DNA of 64,000 bases from Symsagittifera roscoffensis (Eukaryota; Xenacoelomorpha; Acoela; Convolutidae), in assembly GCF_963678635.1 (NCBI RefSeq), contig NC_087070.1, forward strand, positions 4,126,539 to 4,190,538. The letters run 5' to 3'. A program made the translations under genes and the position numbers. The first letter of the stretch is position 1. Each line of letters opens with the position of its first letter. The notes below the pieces were generated by a model. It saw only the letters and a program-made list of their open reading frames with translations, was not told the DNA's origin and ran no database searches. Of the stretch, positions 32,240-43,968 are shown one piece after another.

Positions 32240-33030
32240 AAGGCTTACTTACCCGCTTGAAGCAAAATGAAATCAGGGTTTTATTTTTTTAGCTAAAGAA
32301 ACTTAATTAACCGACTTTAAGTTTTATCCTGACCATTGAAAATGAGGATGAATCTTTTCTTCTGGTGTTTTAGTTTTTTTATGTTCCACTCAAAATCTGG
32401 TAATACATATAATCAGATGAATCGGTCGAATGATAAAACATATAAAAGACTTTTTACTCGTGATTTTTATCGCATCACGCAGAAAAAGTGGCAAACAAAT
32501 AATAACATACCCAAATAAAAAAATAGAGCATTCGAACAAAATTTTTTTTTTTGAATATGGTCGGAAAAAGCAGTGCTATTTGCACAAAAATTGTTTTTCC
32601 GGCACTATAACACTCCTCCTACATTTAATTTTCATTTTTAAAGTAATATTTCAACGTTGTCATAATTTAATGAACTTGTCATGGTCAACAAACGCACAAT
32701 TGTGAGAAGATCTGTTCCTGATGCTTTATATCCAAGCTTGCATCGCTCAAAACTGTTTTTACCTGTTAGATGCAAAACGAAATCGGTGTTTATTATTTTG
32801 TTAAATATTGGCCGGCGATAAATATTTTTCTTTTTTTTTTACAAGTTTGATTCAGAAGAAATTAGCGCTATCGATTTTGTCAGCTAACAAAACGAATATT
32901 TATATGGCCAGAAAAAAATTTCAAATACTTTTTTTTACCTGTTTGATGCAGAATCAAGTCAGTTCTTGTTACTTTGCAAAATTTTAAACTACTATTTGCC
33001 GGCGATAAACGTATTGATTACTTTTACGGG
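32240..33030. repeat. Degenerate tandem repeat, unit about 80-95 bases
   Basis: The phrase ctgtttgatgcaaaacgaaat, with variants, recurs near 32253, 32763, 32842 and 32940, followed each time by a T/A-rich stretch and a ggccggcgataaa-like phrase (near 32217, 32812, 32895, 33000). Related phrases are at 26257-26540. No coding capacity. Confidence 0.55.
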
Positions 33031-35134
33031 TTCAGTACTTCTAACCCAGACTATAGACCAATTTGAACATACTTTGAGCTCGCCAAAAACGCCTCTTGTT
33101 CACAAGCTAAAACTCGAATTTAAACGCTAGAGCAGCAGAATTACTGATACTATAAAATAAATGTTTTGAACACAGCTTTTAAATTTAGAGAAACTTGCAG
33201 CAGGAGTGTAACACTTTCAAATGCATATTAATTTGCTTGCAGCAAAGTGAAACGCTGCGCTTTGCGAGAACAACAAAAAACGCAAAAATCTCAACAAGAC
33301 TTTTCACTCGTAAATCAGGTGATTTCATTCACTTGTTCACCAAATAATGAGCAACTGCATGTAACAGAATGAAGTTTACTATAGCTTCAAAAAGCAAATT
33401 AACGTTCTAAGCTTGCACCTCAACTTCTCATTGCATTTGTTCCAATAGGTCTTATTGGTACTTTTTCATGGGACGCACTAGTAGGCTCTGTAAATGACCC
33501 AAAAAAGTAGTTTATTTGAAAAAATGCTTGCTGTTCAGAAAACTCATGAGACTTAGGGTCGGTATTTTGTTTGGCAGAACAAAAAACGCAAAATTTGGGC
33601 ATAAATGAGTTATGACCGACGTGTATAACTCATAGAGTAATTTCGGATAGGGTACACCGTCTGCTCGTCACGCTATCTTATTTTCGGCCGGATAGATTCG
33701 TGCAACTTCTTAGTCTAATACCGATCCTAATCTTACTCTTATACTATCTAGTCTCAGGTTGTTTAACTAGTCTCTGCTAGGCTCAATAGATCTAAGGTAT
33801 ACTGGTTTATTGCGGCTGCTGAAGTCTTCTTGGAGAGTCAACTAATTTCTAAGTTAAATTCAAATCTCTCTGGTGCTGAAATTACAAGTAATTTCAGCAC
33901 TTACAAATAAGTGGGTTGTTAGTTAGATGGATCATGATTGGTTAATATTAAATACTTTACAGTGGTAAAATATCTAATTTATCCAATCATAAAATGTAGT
34001 TTAGATCAGGTTCCATAAATGTCAGATTTTTGACCAAAATTTTAATTGTCACTCTAGCAAGACCTCAAATACCTCTAGCAAGAACCTTTTGTGCTTATCA
34101 TTGGTCAAAAGTGTTCCTGATTTACTTTTCTTGAAGTACAGTTCTCTTAAGCATCAATAGGAACCTAAGCGAGGAATACCTAAAAAACAAGAGTCTAGCC
34201 GATTGGGTAATACCAATGTTAAGCAGTGAAATCAGTGGGTCGGTCAAAGTCTGCACATACCAAAAAATCGTTGCGAAAGACTGAACATCAAGTTGCGAAA
34301 ATCTGGAAGGTCTTGAAAGTCTGGAAAAACTATGTCTGGAACTTCGGAACTCTATGTCCAGGCTTTCACCATTTTTTTTAGTAAGTCCTCACTTTTGAAA
34401 CCCACGGCGTGACTTTCGCAATTTTAGGTCCACTTTTTCCAGACTTCAACTTTCAGCGCAACTCTCAAACTTGGATCAAAAGTCTGGGACCTCGGCCCGG
34501 CAAATGGTTTAACCAGCAAAAAATTAAAAGAATTAATTTCTTAGAGATGATTTTCATTTAAATTTAGAGTTGCAACAATTAGGTTTTCAAATTTTGTAAG
34601 TTTTAGGCAGTTAAGAGCTAAATTTTAAGAGCTAAAATTAGTTAAATCGCTAAGAGCTAAAATTAGCAACTGACTCTTTTCGCTCAGTGCTACGATTCTC
34701 AATAAAAAAAAGACTACTTGAGTTTAATTCATAATTGCATGATTATAATTGGTCATTTGTGCACATTATTTCTGTGCGCTTAACGTCATTTAACCAAGTT
34801 AAAATTGTTCGGACAAATATATCAATTCGTATGTTTTCTTTTTGTTCGTTTTTTTTTGGTAAAAATTTGTATGATAAAACAACCGGTATATTTGTCTTTG
34901 AGTCTCTAGAACCGAATTAGATCCAAAAAACCGTTTAATTAGGATGTAACTCTTTTTGCTAGTATTTTAAAAAATGGGCGGGTGGAAACTCGAAACTAAG
35001 CCGGACTGGTCTACTTAGTAATGGTACTAGCGCTTCAAACGCTAGGCCAAAATGGCCATGTAGTTGTTTTTAGTACAATCATATTCACTCTTGTTTATTT
35101 GCACTTTATTTTAATTACATTTGCTATGAAACAT
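33031..35134. other. Non-coding spacer, nothing recognised beyond one hairpin
   Basis: AT-rich, with only short reading frames. A phrase gtctggaa/agtctgga recurs several times in 34290-34480 without regular spacing. One perfect hairpin lies at 33873-33900. Confidence 0.45.
33873..33900. repeat. Perfect 13-bp hairpin with 2-base loop
   Basis: gtgctgaaattac, then aa, then the exact reverse complement gtaatttcagcac. Isolated; no neighbouring feature explains it. Confidence 0.9.
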
Positions 35135-36960
35135 TAGCCGCCCCTAAGGACGGACGAGTCAGTTCGCTAGTAACAGCTTTAATGCCTGCGATTTGTGCTC
35201 ATCTGTCCTTGCCGTTCTGCCGTTTAATGATACGTGCGAGTGGGCAATCCCCAAGCGAACTGTCGGGCTCAACAATCCGAACCAGTCCCAAGTTTTCTAA
35301 AAAAAAAAACAAGTCTGAAGTGCTGTTCCATTTTTTTTGAGGGAAATAATTTCGGGAACTAACAGGAGCAAATGGCGTTACCGTACATTTTTGCCCTGGC
35401 GCAGCACTTCTTTCGGTCAAAAATTTCTTCAAAACTCAGCAACAGTAAGCTGGCTGTGTGTTGGCTTAGTAAAAATTGTTTGGAGTCAAAGTCTCTAAAT
35501 AGTTTAGTTTGGAGCAAAGGGTTTTGATTAGTCTCATGTTTAATGACAGCTTATCCCGACAAAAAGTATTTTCTAAAACGTCCTCGGTCACTTTAATGTT
35601 GCACTGGGTGTAGAAAAATAATAGAGCAATTTCGTTCCGATTCTCAACGCTACCGTTATCGGACAGAACGGCTGAAAGAATACCGCGCCTTGCAATGAAT
35701 CGCTCGATGCGCATAACGTGCGAGCTTGTGTAGATCCATTTTGAGAAGTCCCGCTTTAGTCATGAGGCGAGTAAACAAAAACCAATATCTTTTCTAGGTT
35801 TTTCTGCGTTTCGAAACGATCCGAAGTAATCAACACCGTATTAGAGAGAGAAGCTTGCTTGTAACCAAACTTTTCAACCATCTTATCAGATATTAGAGGG
35901 TACACAGTTTTGGCTTTTTGCTTTCGGCATGTCAAACAGTTGTTTTCAATGTGTTGGTTTTCAAGGCTTCAATCAAAGTAGCTGAGAAAGTTGATTTTTT
36001 TTCCAAATTACTGTCGGATGCATAGAATCCAAGCTCTAGTGGAACTGCTTAACATGAAAAAGTCTCATCGTTATTCTAACTAACGGGTGGCATTCATCTA
36101 GTTTTGATGGATGCATACTATTTTTTCAGTATCAACCAAACAGCTGAAGCGCCCAGTTGAGCGATTGATGCCATCTGGGTCAACAAACAGTAAACATTCG
36201 GATTCTCTGTTTTTTTAAATTTTTTAAACCAGAACTAAACAACCTCATTTCGATAGGAGACATTTCGAATTGAGCCATTCATTCCAACTTTTGCTCTAAT
36301 ACATCCAATTAGGCGGTTGTTTGGCGTTTTAGGCGGTTGTTTAGCAATGCTAATTGCTGGGAAATATCTGTACGAGGACAACAGTTGCAACAAAAAAGCC
36401 ACAGCATGTTTTTCTTAAATAATTGGGTTTAATTTGTTCCAGTTTTTGAAAGGGGTTAGGGTAATTTTGTTTGGCAAATTTTCGGCAACAAAATGGATGC
36501 ACTCTCAAGACAAAGTTCACTGTCACAAAAACGTAAATTTTAGTCGGAATTTACTGATAACCTTTGTGTTCGGTTTGAAAACTCAAACAAAACTTCTCGG
36601 TATACTAGGGCTATTATTGCAACTTCTTTCTTTGAAGGCTTCCAATGAATTTCTTCGTGTACCGGTATCAGCTGGGTTATCTCTGATACCATAGATCTAA
36701 GGACATTGCAGAAGCTCACCAGTGCGGTTGCCAAAAACTCCGGACATTTTTGCACGTTTTAAGCCACTGCAGAACAGTGGTACTGTCTTTTGTGTTAAAA
36801 CTAAGATTTTTTCAAAATTCTTCTTTCAAACTTGCTGCTTGAAGAGCTGCTGAAAAAGGCAGCTTTGGTATCCAAAGCATTTTCGTCGGCGCTACGCCCG
36901 CTTTGCCAAATTTGAAGGCTAATTTGATTCTACTTGAGCTCACAACTCGCGCATGAAGAG
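35135..36960 (-). pseudogene. BEL/Pao retrotransposon pol remnant (RNase H region to integrase C-terminus)
   Basis: Reading down the minus strand: FKFGKAGVAPTKMLWIPKLP and KDSTTVLQWLKTC (about 36910-36760) match the BEL/Pao RNase H region, where the usual text is VAP...IPRLEL and W.DS..VL.W+. RDNPADTGTRR (near 36690) matches the DNPAD.GTRG block. The integrase zinc-binding end CLTCRKQKAKTVYPLIS is near 35920-35870. The core RFIARRGILSAVLSDNGS is near 35700-35640. Finally the C-terminal part (QKKWN, CPLARIIKRQNGKDR, SELTRPSLG) runs down to about 35135. There are many stops and frameshifts, and no gag, protease or LTR was recognised. Confidence 0.85.
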
Positions 36961-37753
36961 AAGAAACGGTGCAAAACACATCCTACGAATTTTTACCAAA
37001 TGTGTGGACTTCGACCCCGTTAAAAAGTTTGGAGAATTAACCGTTAAAAAGTTTGCAGAAGGAAGGCCTGAGTGCCACCCACGGAACTGCTTTTTCACTA
37101 TCATGGGAAGACGGTCGTCTTACTTTTGACTCGTGATTCGCCAGACGTCTTTCAAAAGTAAGCAAGCGCGCACCGCTAATTGTGCTTCTAATCCAATTGG
37201 ATAAAAAACCCGCGGATACAAAACTCTCGGTTATTGGTTTGTCTATTGGTCAACCAACGCCTCTACTGACTACGAAGGTAATTTTTCTTTGGTCCCATTT
37301 TAGACCGAGGACATGATATGGTTGGTCTAGAGCAAATATACTTTTTTAATAGATATCCGAGTTGAGAGCGGTTCCTATTAAAGGGTAAATGCTCACCATT
37401 TTTGTTAAACTAAAACCAGATAGTCGCAGTATTGAGACTAAATCTTTCCTTATTTTTAATGATTCTTCATTGTTTTCCAAAGGTTCTAGGTATTCTTCGC
37501 TGTAAAATATGTGGACGACATCTAAAACCGGTTTTGGTTTTTGTCTTGATGATCAGATGCAGTCTACTGTACATCATAACTCGCACCTATTAGCAAATCA
37601 CGAGCACTAAAAATATGAAGTGTGTATTGCTTGATACCTCACACTTGATATTAGACGATAGCCTGGTGAGGGTGCTACAGAACCGCACGATACCCTGGAT
37701 AACCACAGTGATGACATTTGCAGGATCAACCATCGCTCAGTTCTATAAAATGA
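36961..37753. other. Unresolved stretch beside the BEL/Pao remnant
   Basis: Probably includes more decayed BEL/Pao pol (upstream on the minus strand), but I could not match it to RT motifs. Nothing else recognised. Confidence 0.35.
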
Positions 37754-39850
37754 TTGAATCTAAGACAGCATGGTAAGCTTAGTGGGCACCAACAACCTGT
37801 CCAGGACTCTGGAATCGGAAGAAATGAGATAGGAAGAAATGTTAGTCCCCCTATTGACGGCAGTTTGGCAGAAGTTCCATTGCTCGGTAATAACAACCTG
37901 CACTATACCATTGAAAACGAAGTCACACATAGTCACTGCGCGTATGCAAAATGAACAAAAAAAGATGAGGTGGAATAACATCGTGCAAAATCTGGCAAAC
38001 CGCTATGCTTGACGATAAGTGTTGATGGATCTGGAATATGAACTAAGGACAATGAAGCAGTCCAAAATCACGGTTGCCGGCATCCACATGGACATCATAG
38101 AAAGACAAGCCTGGATGAACCGTGTCTTCTAGGAGCGATTGGAAGAACTGGAACTCGAGCTATTTGATACGGGGGATTGAGTGCTGAAGAAGCAACAAAT
38201 GTGCGGGCAATCTCAACCTTTGTTCTCCCAGCCTGGAGACTTGTATAGGATCAGTCCAAGCGGCGCCACAGAGAGTAAGGAGCTCGGGTGATTAAGAACA
38301 GAGATCGGACGTGATGGAATGACTGGGCTAAAGTCCCGTTAGGAGAACGATACACCCGAGACGCAGACTGGGTCCATTGAATCGAACCGAGACTCCTGGA
38401 ACCTCTAGCTCGGAGTCGTCGATGAGTAGAGTGGAACGGCGCTCGGGTCATGGCTCGCTTACGTGGTCAAGACCTTTATCTTCCTCTTGGCACATTTACA
38501 AGCAGCATCTAATGAAACTGAATCTACAAACGGTCAGCTTTAAGGTAGATGCTAGGCGAATGCTGGACGGTGCGAACCTATCAGTCAGCGGCTTGTACTA
38601 GATTGAAGGAGTAGATTGGCTGCAATCAAATTAAGCTCAACTACCGTGTTAAGACTGGCCGACCTCGAGGGATTGTCCTCGAATATTCCAATGGGTCCGG
38701 TCAATGCCCAAACATTGCAGGACGTGAGGGTAAACCATGATTAACAAAAAAAAATGATAGGCCAGGAAGATTCTTTTAAAAGATAGCCAACAACGGACAA
38801 CATGTGAAGATGCTCAAGCAAATGAGAGCCCGCCTGCGCTTGTCAGGCAAGAGAGAGCCTACCGGAAGATTGTAGAACAGGAAGTGGCTAGGAGCAATAA
38901 GACGAATTGCAGTTCAAGAGAGATGAGTTCATTTTCTTTGATTTAGCTGAAATGAAGAGAGCAAAGATAATAATGATTGTGAGCTCATATTACTAAATCA
39001 CATCGAAAGTTATAATCTGGCCGGATCTTATAATGCTGGCAGGAGCTAACCTGGATTAGATGCAGTCCCTGTCGTTGGTCATTGGTGTTCAAAGGCAAAC
39101 AGAAATGAACACAATAATAATTGTCTTAGCTGGCACAAAAAATTGTCTATGTAGTAGAGGTCTCCTGAACAAGCTCAGAGAACCAACTACGGCTGAAGCT
39201 GCTATTTGGCCAGCCATCAAGCAACTCTTCGAACCTACGGGCGATATAACCGACGTGCTGAAAGATGGAAGCTTCCAGACGAAAATCCCAAGAGCAAGTT
39301 TGTGCTATCTCCAGGATATGCACATCTCCCAGACTGAAGTTTGCGTATGCGAATGTTTCGCTTCTCTCTCAGTGAAAAAATCATCTGATTATATCCGCAG
39401 TGAATCGAGACCTGGGCCAGAAAAATTTCGGTCATTGAGGGCAGATTTGCCGGCAGTGTGGTCTGACAACTCAAGGAAAGGACTCAAATCGAACCGCTGC
39501 ACATGCTGATGTTGAATGAAATGCTGGGTTTGGAAATGTCTGATGTTAGATGAAGTGCCGGGGACGAGGTGATTCAGTTGAAAGCAACCCCAAAAAAACA
39601 TGACGATCATCGAGCAGTCATCGACACGACATGTCTTATGAACTTCGATTCTGAAGGAATGAGTTTAAAGACGAAACGACAACAAGACGAAATGCCCAAG
39701 CAACTGAGTGGAGGCTGTGGATCGGAGGCAAACGAGTGGTTGCACTTAACTCCTCCAGTTGCGGCATTGGGGATGGACGCTTTCGAACGAGATCCGCAGA
39801 TGATTGCAAAGGTTCCTGGATACATCCTGTAGGAGCTGAACCTAGCAGAA
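37754..39850 (+). pseudogene. Decayed relative of the Gypsy accessory ORF (second SGNH-like domain)
   Basis: Fragments match the protein encoded at 61609-62862 in the same order. PMGPVNAQTL (about 38690) matches VMGPINYRPL. IIIVLAGTKN, RGLLNKLREP and AIWPAIKQLF (39115-39230) match LLLFAGMND, AGLLEQLKGD and KIWEAIQTLF. QLKATPKKHDDHRAVI (about 39570-39620) matches QLKFSPTIGDDHPII, and WLHLTPPVAALG matches WPFLTPRLENAT. Stops (mostly TAG and TGA) and frameshifts occur every few dozen codons. No clear counterpart of the first SGNH domain was seen upstream, where only glutamate-rich coding-like stretches remain. Confidence 0.7.
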
Positions 39851-39949
39851 CAAAGAGGAGAGAGATCCACTGAACTCTCAAACTGAATGAACAGAACGAT
39901 TTTGGGACGTTCATGACCGAGAATGATTGATGAGAATGAGGCTGTATGA

Positions 39950-40017
39950 GAAGAAGGCTGTGTTAGAACAGACAGCAAGATAGATGAAACGCTGTCTGTT
40001 CTAACACAGCCTTCTTC
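39950..40017. repeat. Perfect 27-bp inverted repeat with 14-base spacer
   Basis: Arm 39950-39976 (gaagaaggctgtgttagaac...) is exactly complementary to 39991-40017, with aagatagatgaaac between. The phrase agatgaaacgctgtctg is echoed directly after, at about 40021-40040. Its perfection inside a decayed region suggests a recent templated inverted duplication. Confidence 0.95.
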
Positions 40018-40029
40018 AAGTTAGATGAA

Positions 40030-41187
40030 ATGCTGTCTGATCGCTTCCTTCTTAGCGAACGTGTAGCCTAGGCCCTCTCGTTACTTGATCAATGAATTTA
40101 TCAAGGCGGTCACCGAATGATCAATTGTAGTGATCCTGGCATTATTCTTGACATTTGGAGCAGAGACCTTACCGAAGGGACCTGCCGTGATATCAAGAGA
40201 GGGACAACAGAACCCCCGACTGGACGGTCTGTTGACATTGATCGCTTTGTCTTACGGCAGACTAAGAGAATTCAGAACCCTGATACAGTACTGTGCTTGG
40301 TCATGAGGACTGGTCTTCTGGTATTGATGAGGGAAGTTGATGTGATTTTTTTATTGTTAAATACGGTCAAGCACTGACGTTTGCGTTTCCTGATTGGAAA
40401 GTAGGAAAATACAGGAATTCGGCGCTGCAATTGAACCTCAACTCAGTAACTGATGTAGCACATTCATTTGGTTTGCTCAAAGTGTCATGCGTGAAGCACT
40501 GAGCGAAGATTTGCTATTCGGTATTCGGAAGAATTGCTGAGCCCGAATTGATACCCATCAAATTCGAAAATCATTTCTGCGATAGAATGGGTAAAGTGGA
40601 AAGGCGACACATCGAACTATACCCGAAACTGTGGAATCTTAGGCCTTAACACAAAACAAAGGGAGAAGTAATAAGAAACCCCAGACAGTATACCAGAGAT
40701 TGAGGAAGGAGACAGAAGACTGGGACGATTTCGAGAAATGGCTTGAGGAAATATCAGAATATCCTCTCCTCATAAAACTGATGCTCGGAGCAGACTCCGC
40801 AGTACACGCGTCTAGAATGAGAGCCTGTGAAACCAACAAAAGAAGGATGGCGAGATTCTCTGAATCGATCAATTCGTGGTAGGAATGCTTCATTATGCAG
40901 TATACTCAGTTTTGGAGGAAACAACGAGCAGGAGGGTGAGCAACTCCGCCACTACCAAGTCGCCCGGAATATCGGAGGAAGAGTGGGCTAAATTGTTATG
41001 AGTGGAGAAGTTAAGAGTGTCGTTATGCACGATGAACAAGAAGGTGAGTCGGCCGGCAAAATTATAGTGCCAAAATTATCTACCAAAGAAATTTATGATG
41101 ATCAACAGGGGCCTTCAAGATCAAAGCCAATTGGAGATCAAGAAGTATAAGATCAGGAGGACCATTAAAAAATAAAACCGATGGACC
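40030..41187 (+). pseudogene. Decayed coding-like stretch, family not recognised
   Basis: Several short plus-strand frames with protein-like composition follow the accessory-ORF remnant, e.g. 40117-40377 and 40700-40882 (WDDFEKWLEEISEYPLLIKL). They may be the C-terminal continuation of the same ancestral protein, for which no intact counterpart exists in the window. I recognise no domain. Confidence 0.35.
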
Positions 41188-41844
41188 AAATTAGAGAATG
41201 CGGCCAAAGTGTTTTTCCTAAGAACCTTGCCTGACAACGAATGGGAAGTAAACCATCGCGTGAAAACAAGACTAGCTGTGATGTGAACCAAATGATTTTC
41301 AGCGAAGAGATCTGGTCGGCAATGCCGCGCTAAGGGGCACAATCGGTGCTGAAAACAGGTCTCAACATGCCATTGATGCATGATTTCTCGATAAAATTGA
41401 TGAATGTGAGGGAAGACTGAGTGAACTACTCACTGACTCCGCTACCGATAAAGCGAAGCGAACTCCCATAATTAACCAGAAAATCAATAAAACAAGTAGT
41501 GTATCTGTCCAGGTCGCAAAAAGGGACAATGCGCTCGAAATTAGTGTCTGAGAAAACCAATTCTATGAGAATGAAGTTGAGCATCAAGCTGATAGGAAGA
41601 TACTCCGGAAAAACGGAGGACAACCCTGAATCTGCGGTGAAGATTGCTAATCTAGCAGAAAGATGAGAGTCGAAAATACAGAGGACATAGGACAAGGTGA
41701 TGACGGATCACAAAACACACGAAATTGACGGACACTCGGGTATCTGAAAACCTCCGTCATCCAAATTAAAGGAGCGTTATGCTGACACATTGTGAATTCC
41801 CATTCCATTGTTTGTTAAAAACAAGGTAGTACCCTGCTCGTAGT

Positions 41845-42030
41845 AATCTAGCGTTAATCTGGGACGCTGGAGAGATGCTCGCCATGGGTTTACCAGACTC
41901 ATGGGAACCAACAACAATCGTAGTAGTCGGAGTATTGATGGCGATTAGGTGGCTGCAAGCCCATGTCAGACAGAACAACAGCGAAGATGCGCCGACAAAG
42001 AAAAGTTTGAACAACTTAACTGTCTAAAAG
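41845..42030 (+). pseudogene. Short frame with a hydrophobic, possibly membrane-spanning segment, present three times
   Basis: A frame of about 60 codons reads DAGEMLAMGLPDSW, then the hydrophobic TTIVVVGVLMAIRWL, then a polar tail ending at TAA. The same frame stays open at about 45260-45445 with conservative changes, and its first part again at 48400-48540. This resembles a C-terminal anchor with a short cytoplasmic tail, but no envelope or other membrane protein family is recognised. Confidence 0.3.
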
Positions 42031-43557
42031 ATTTGGATGTTTTTGAGACAGTGGGTGAGCTCAGAAAAGTTCCGATCGAAGTGAAGATGATATCGACCAG
42101 AAAACGACTAGTGCCGTTTTTCAGAGCCAACATGACTGCCTGTTTGTACCAATATGCTAAACAGCACAAGTCGAAGAATAGGAGAATGTATAATTCGTTC
42201 CATCTGGTCATAGGATCAACAGCTTTCAAATAAGCTTTTAAGACCCATCAGAATGCAGTGACTACTGCAGCAGAGAAAACCTTAAGAAACGATCTATTGT
42301 GACGAGAATAGGAAGAAAGGCTGATAGAAGAATAAAAAGAAAAGGTGACGTTGTGCCTTCACAGCAGCTTCTGTAGGAACACAGAAGCTATTGTAGATCC
42401 ACTACCATAATGTAAGCAGAGGGAAAAAGAAAAACCAATTGACCAAGATCAAAAGGAAGATATTATGTTCAAAAAGCCTCAATGGACAAATTATCGATCT
42501 TGGGTGTTAATTTCTTTGACAATTTGGAGCAAAGGAGACGGTGGCTACGACAACAGACCAAGGGTAGGACGAGTCTTTCAACCTGAAAACTCCTTCAGCT
42601 TTTATGATTGATATCCATAACTTGCCGAAGAAGAGCTCTTATGGTAACACGAAATTGATAACTGAATCGCCTCCTGTGAGGAAATCAGAGAATGCGGCCT
42701 AGGTATTTTTCCTAAAAACCTTGCCTGACGACGAATGGGAAGTAAACCATCGCGTGAAAACAGGACTGGCTGTGAAATGAACCAAGTGGTTTGCAGCGAA
42801 GAGATCTGGTCGGTAATCAGCGCTAAGGGGCACAATCAGTGCTGAAAACAGGTCTCAACAGGCCATTGATGCATGAAATTCTCGATAAGTTTGATGAATG
42901 TGAGGGAAGACTGAGTGAACTTTTCACAGACTCCGCTACCGATAAAAGCGAAGCGAACTCCCACAATAAACCAGAAAATTAATGAAACAAATAGTGTATC
43001 TGTCCAGGTTGCGAAAAGGGACAATGCTCTCGAAATTAGTGTTTGAGAAAATCAACTCTATGAGAATGAAATTGAGCGGCAAGCTTTTGGGAAAAACTCC
43101 GGAAAAACGAAGGAGAACCCTGCATCTGCGGTGAAGATCGCTAATCTAGCAAAAAGATGAGAGTCAAAAATACAGAGGACATAGGAAAAGGTGATGGCGT
43201 ATAACACAACAGAGGAAAATGACGGACACTCAAAAATGACGGAGATGATGGTACTGTCTATTATTATGGCGGTGCTGAAATCTGCCAGTCACAAAACTGC
43301 AAGGAGTTACCACAGTCTTCCAGAAGAATTTTTAGAAGTAATGAACCAGTGTGGCGAAAGCACATTGAAGGACCAGAAACCTGCTAGTTTGAATCATGGA
43401 AAAGGAAGCTGTGCAGGACAACTAACTCCAGTCAAACATTCTCGATTGACAACATCAAAGACAGTCACGATAGATGAGCCCGCTGGTGGATATATTAAAA
43501 TGATGGAAACTCAGCCAGAGGACATCTATTAGCTTCAGAGAACATCAATATCATAGG

Positions 43558-43968
43558 ATGTTTTCTAAACAGCCCTATCAAGGACGCGACAGTGAAGCAA
43601 AAAAATATGGAACACTGACTTCCTCGGAAATTCATGCAGAAACAGTTGATCGACTTGTCAGCTTGACATTGAGAGCAGTGATCCTACGTTATTTCGAGAA
43701 AGGAATTGGTACGACCTCCAATGTTCATGCGCTAATAGCTCTACCGTATGTTAGGACCGAGTTACAGCTTAGATTCACCTGGTTCTTGGCTGGATTGACC
43801 AGGGAGGAGTGCGACCCGGATCAAAGGATAAAAGTTTTTCTTAATGACAGCTCTAAGAGAGTTGATGGTTTGCGAAAAAGCGACAAAAGCGTGAGCAAAG
43901 CGGAGAGACGCTCTCTGTTTTATCGGTTTTATCCTAGAACAGCATCAGCATATCGGTATCAGCGCTAA
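43558..43968 (+). CDS. 136-codon frame in the tandem duplication, unknown protein
   Basis: The longest open frame of the duplicated block. It contains ALPYVRTELQLRFTWFLAGL, then the charged tail DQRIKVFLNDSSKR and SKAERRSLFYRFYPRTAS. I do not recognise it. In the second unit (about 46985-47394) the same frame is broken by a stop and a two-base deletion, with the C-terminal 60 codons still open. Most likely one exon-sized fragment of a decayed retroelement protein rather than a host gene. Confidence 0.3.
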   Translation: MFSKQPYQGRDSEAKKYGTLTSSEIHAETVDRLVSLTLRAVILRYFEKGIGTTSNVHALIALPYVRTELQLRFTWFLAGLTREECDPDQRIKVFLNDSSKRVDGLRKSDKSVSKAERRSLFYRFYPRTASAYRYQR

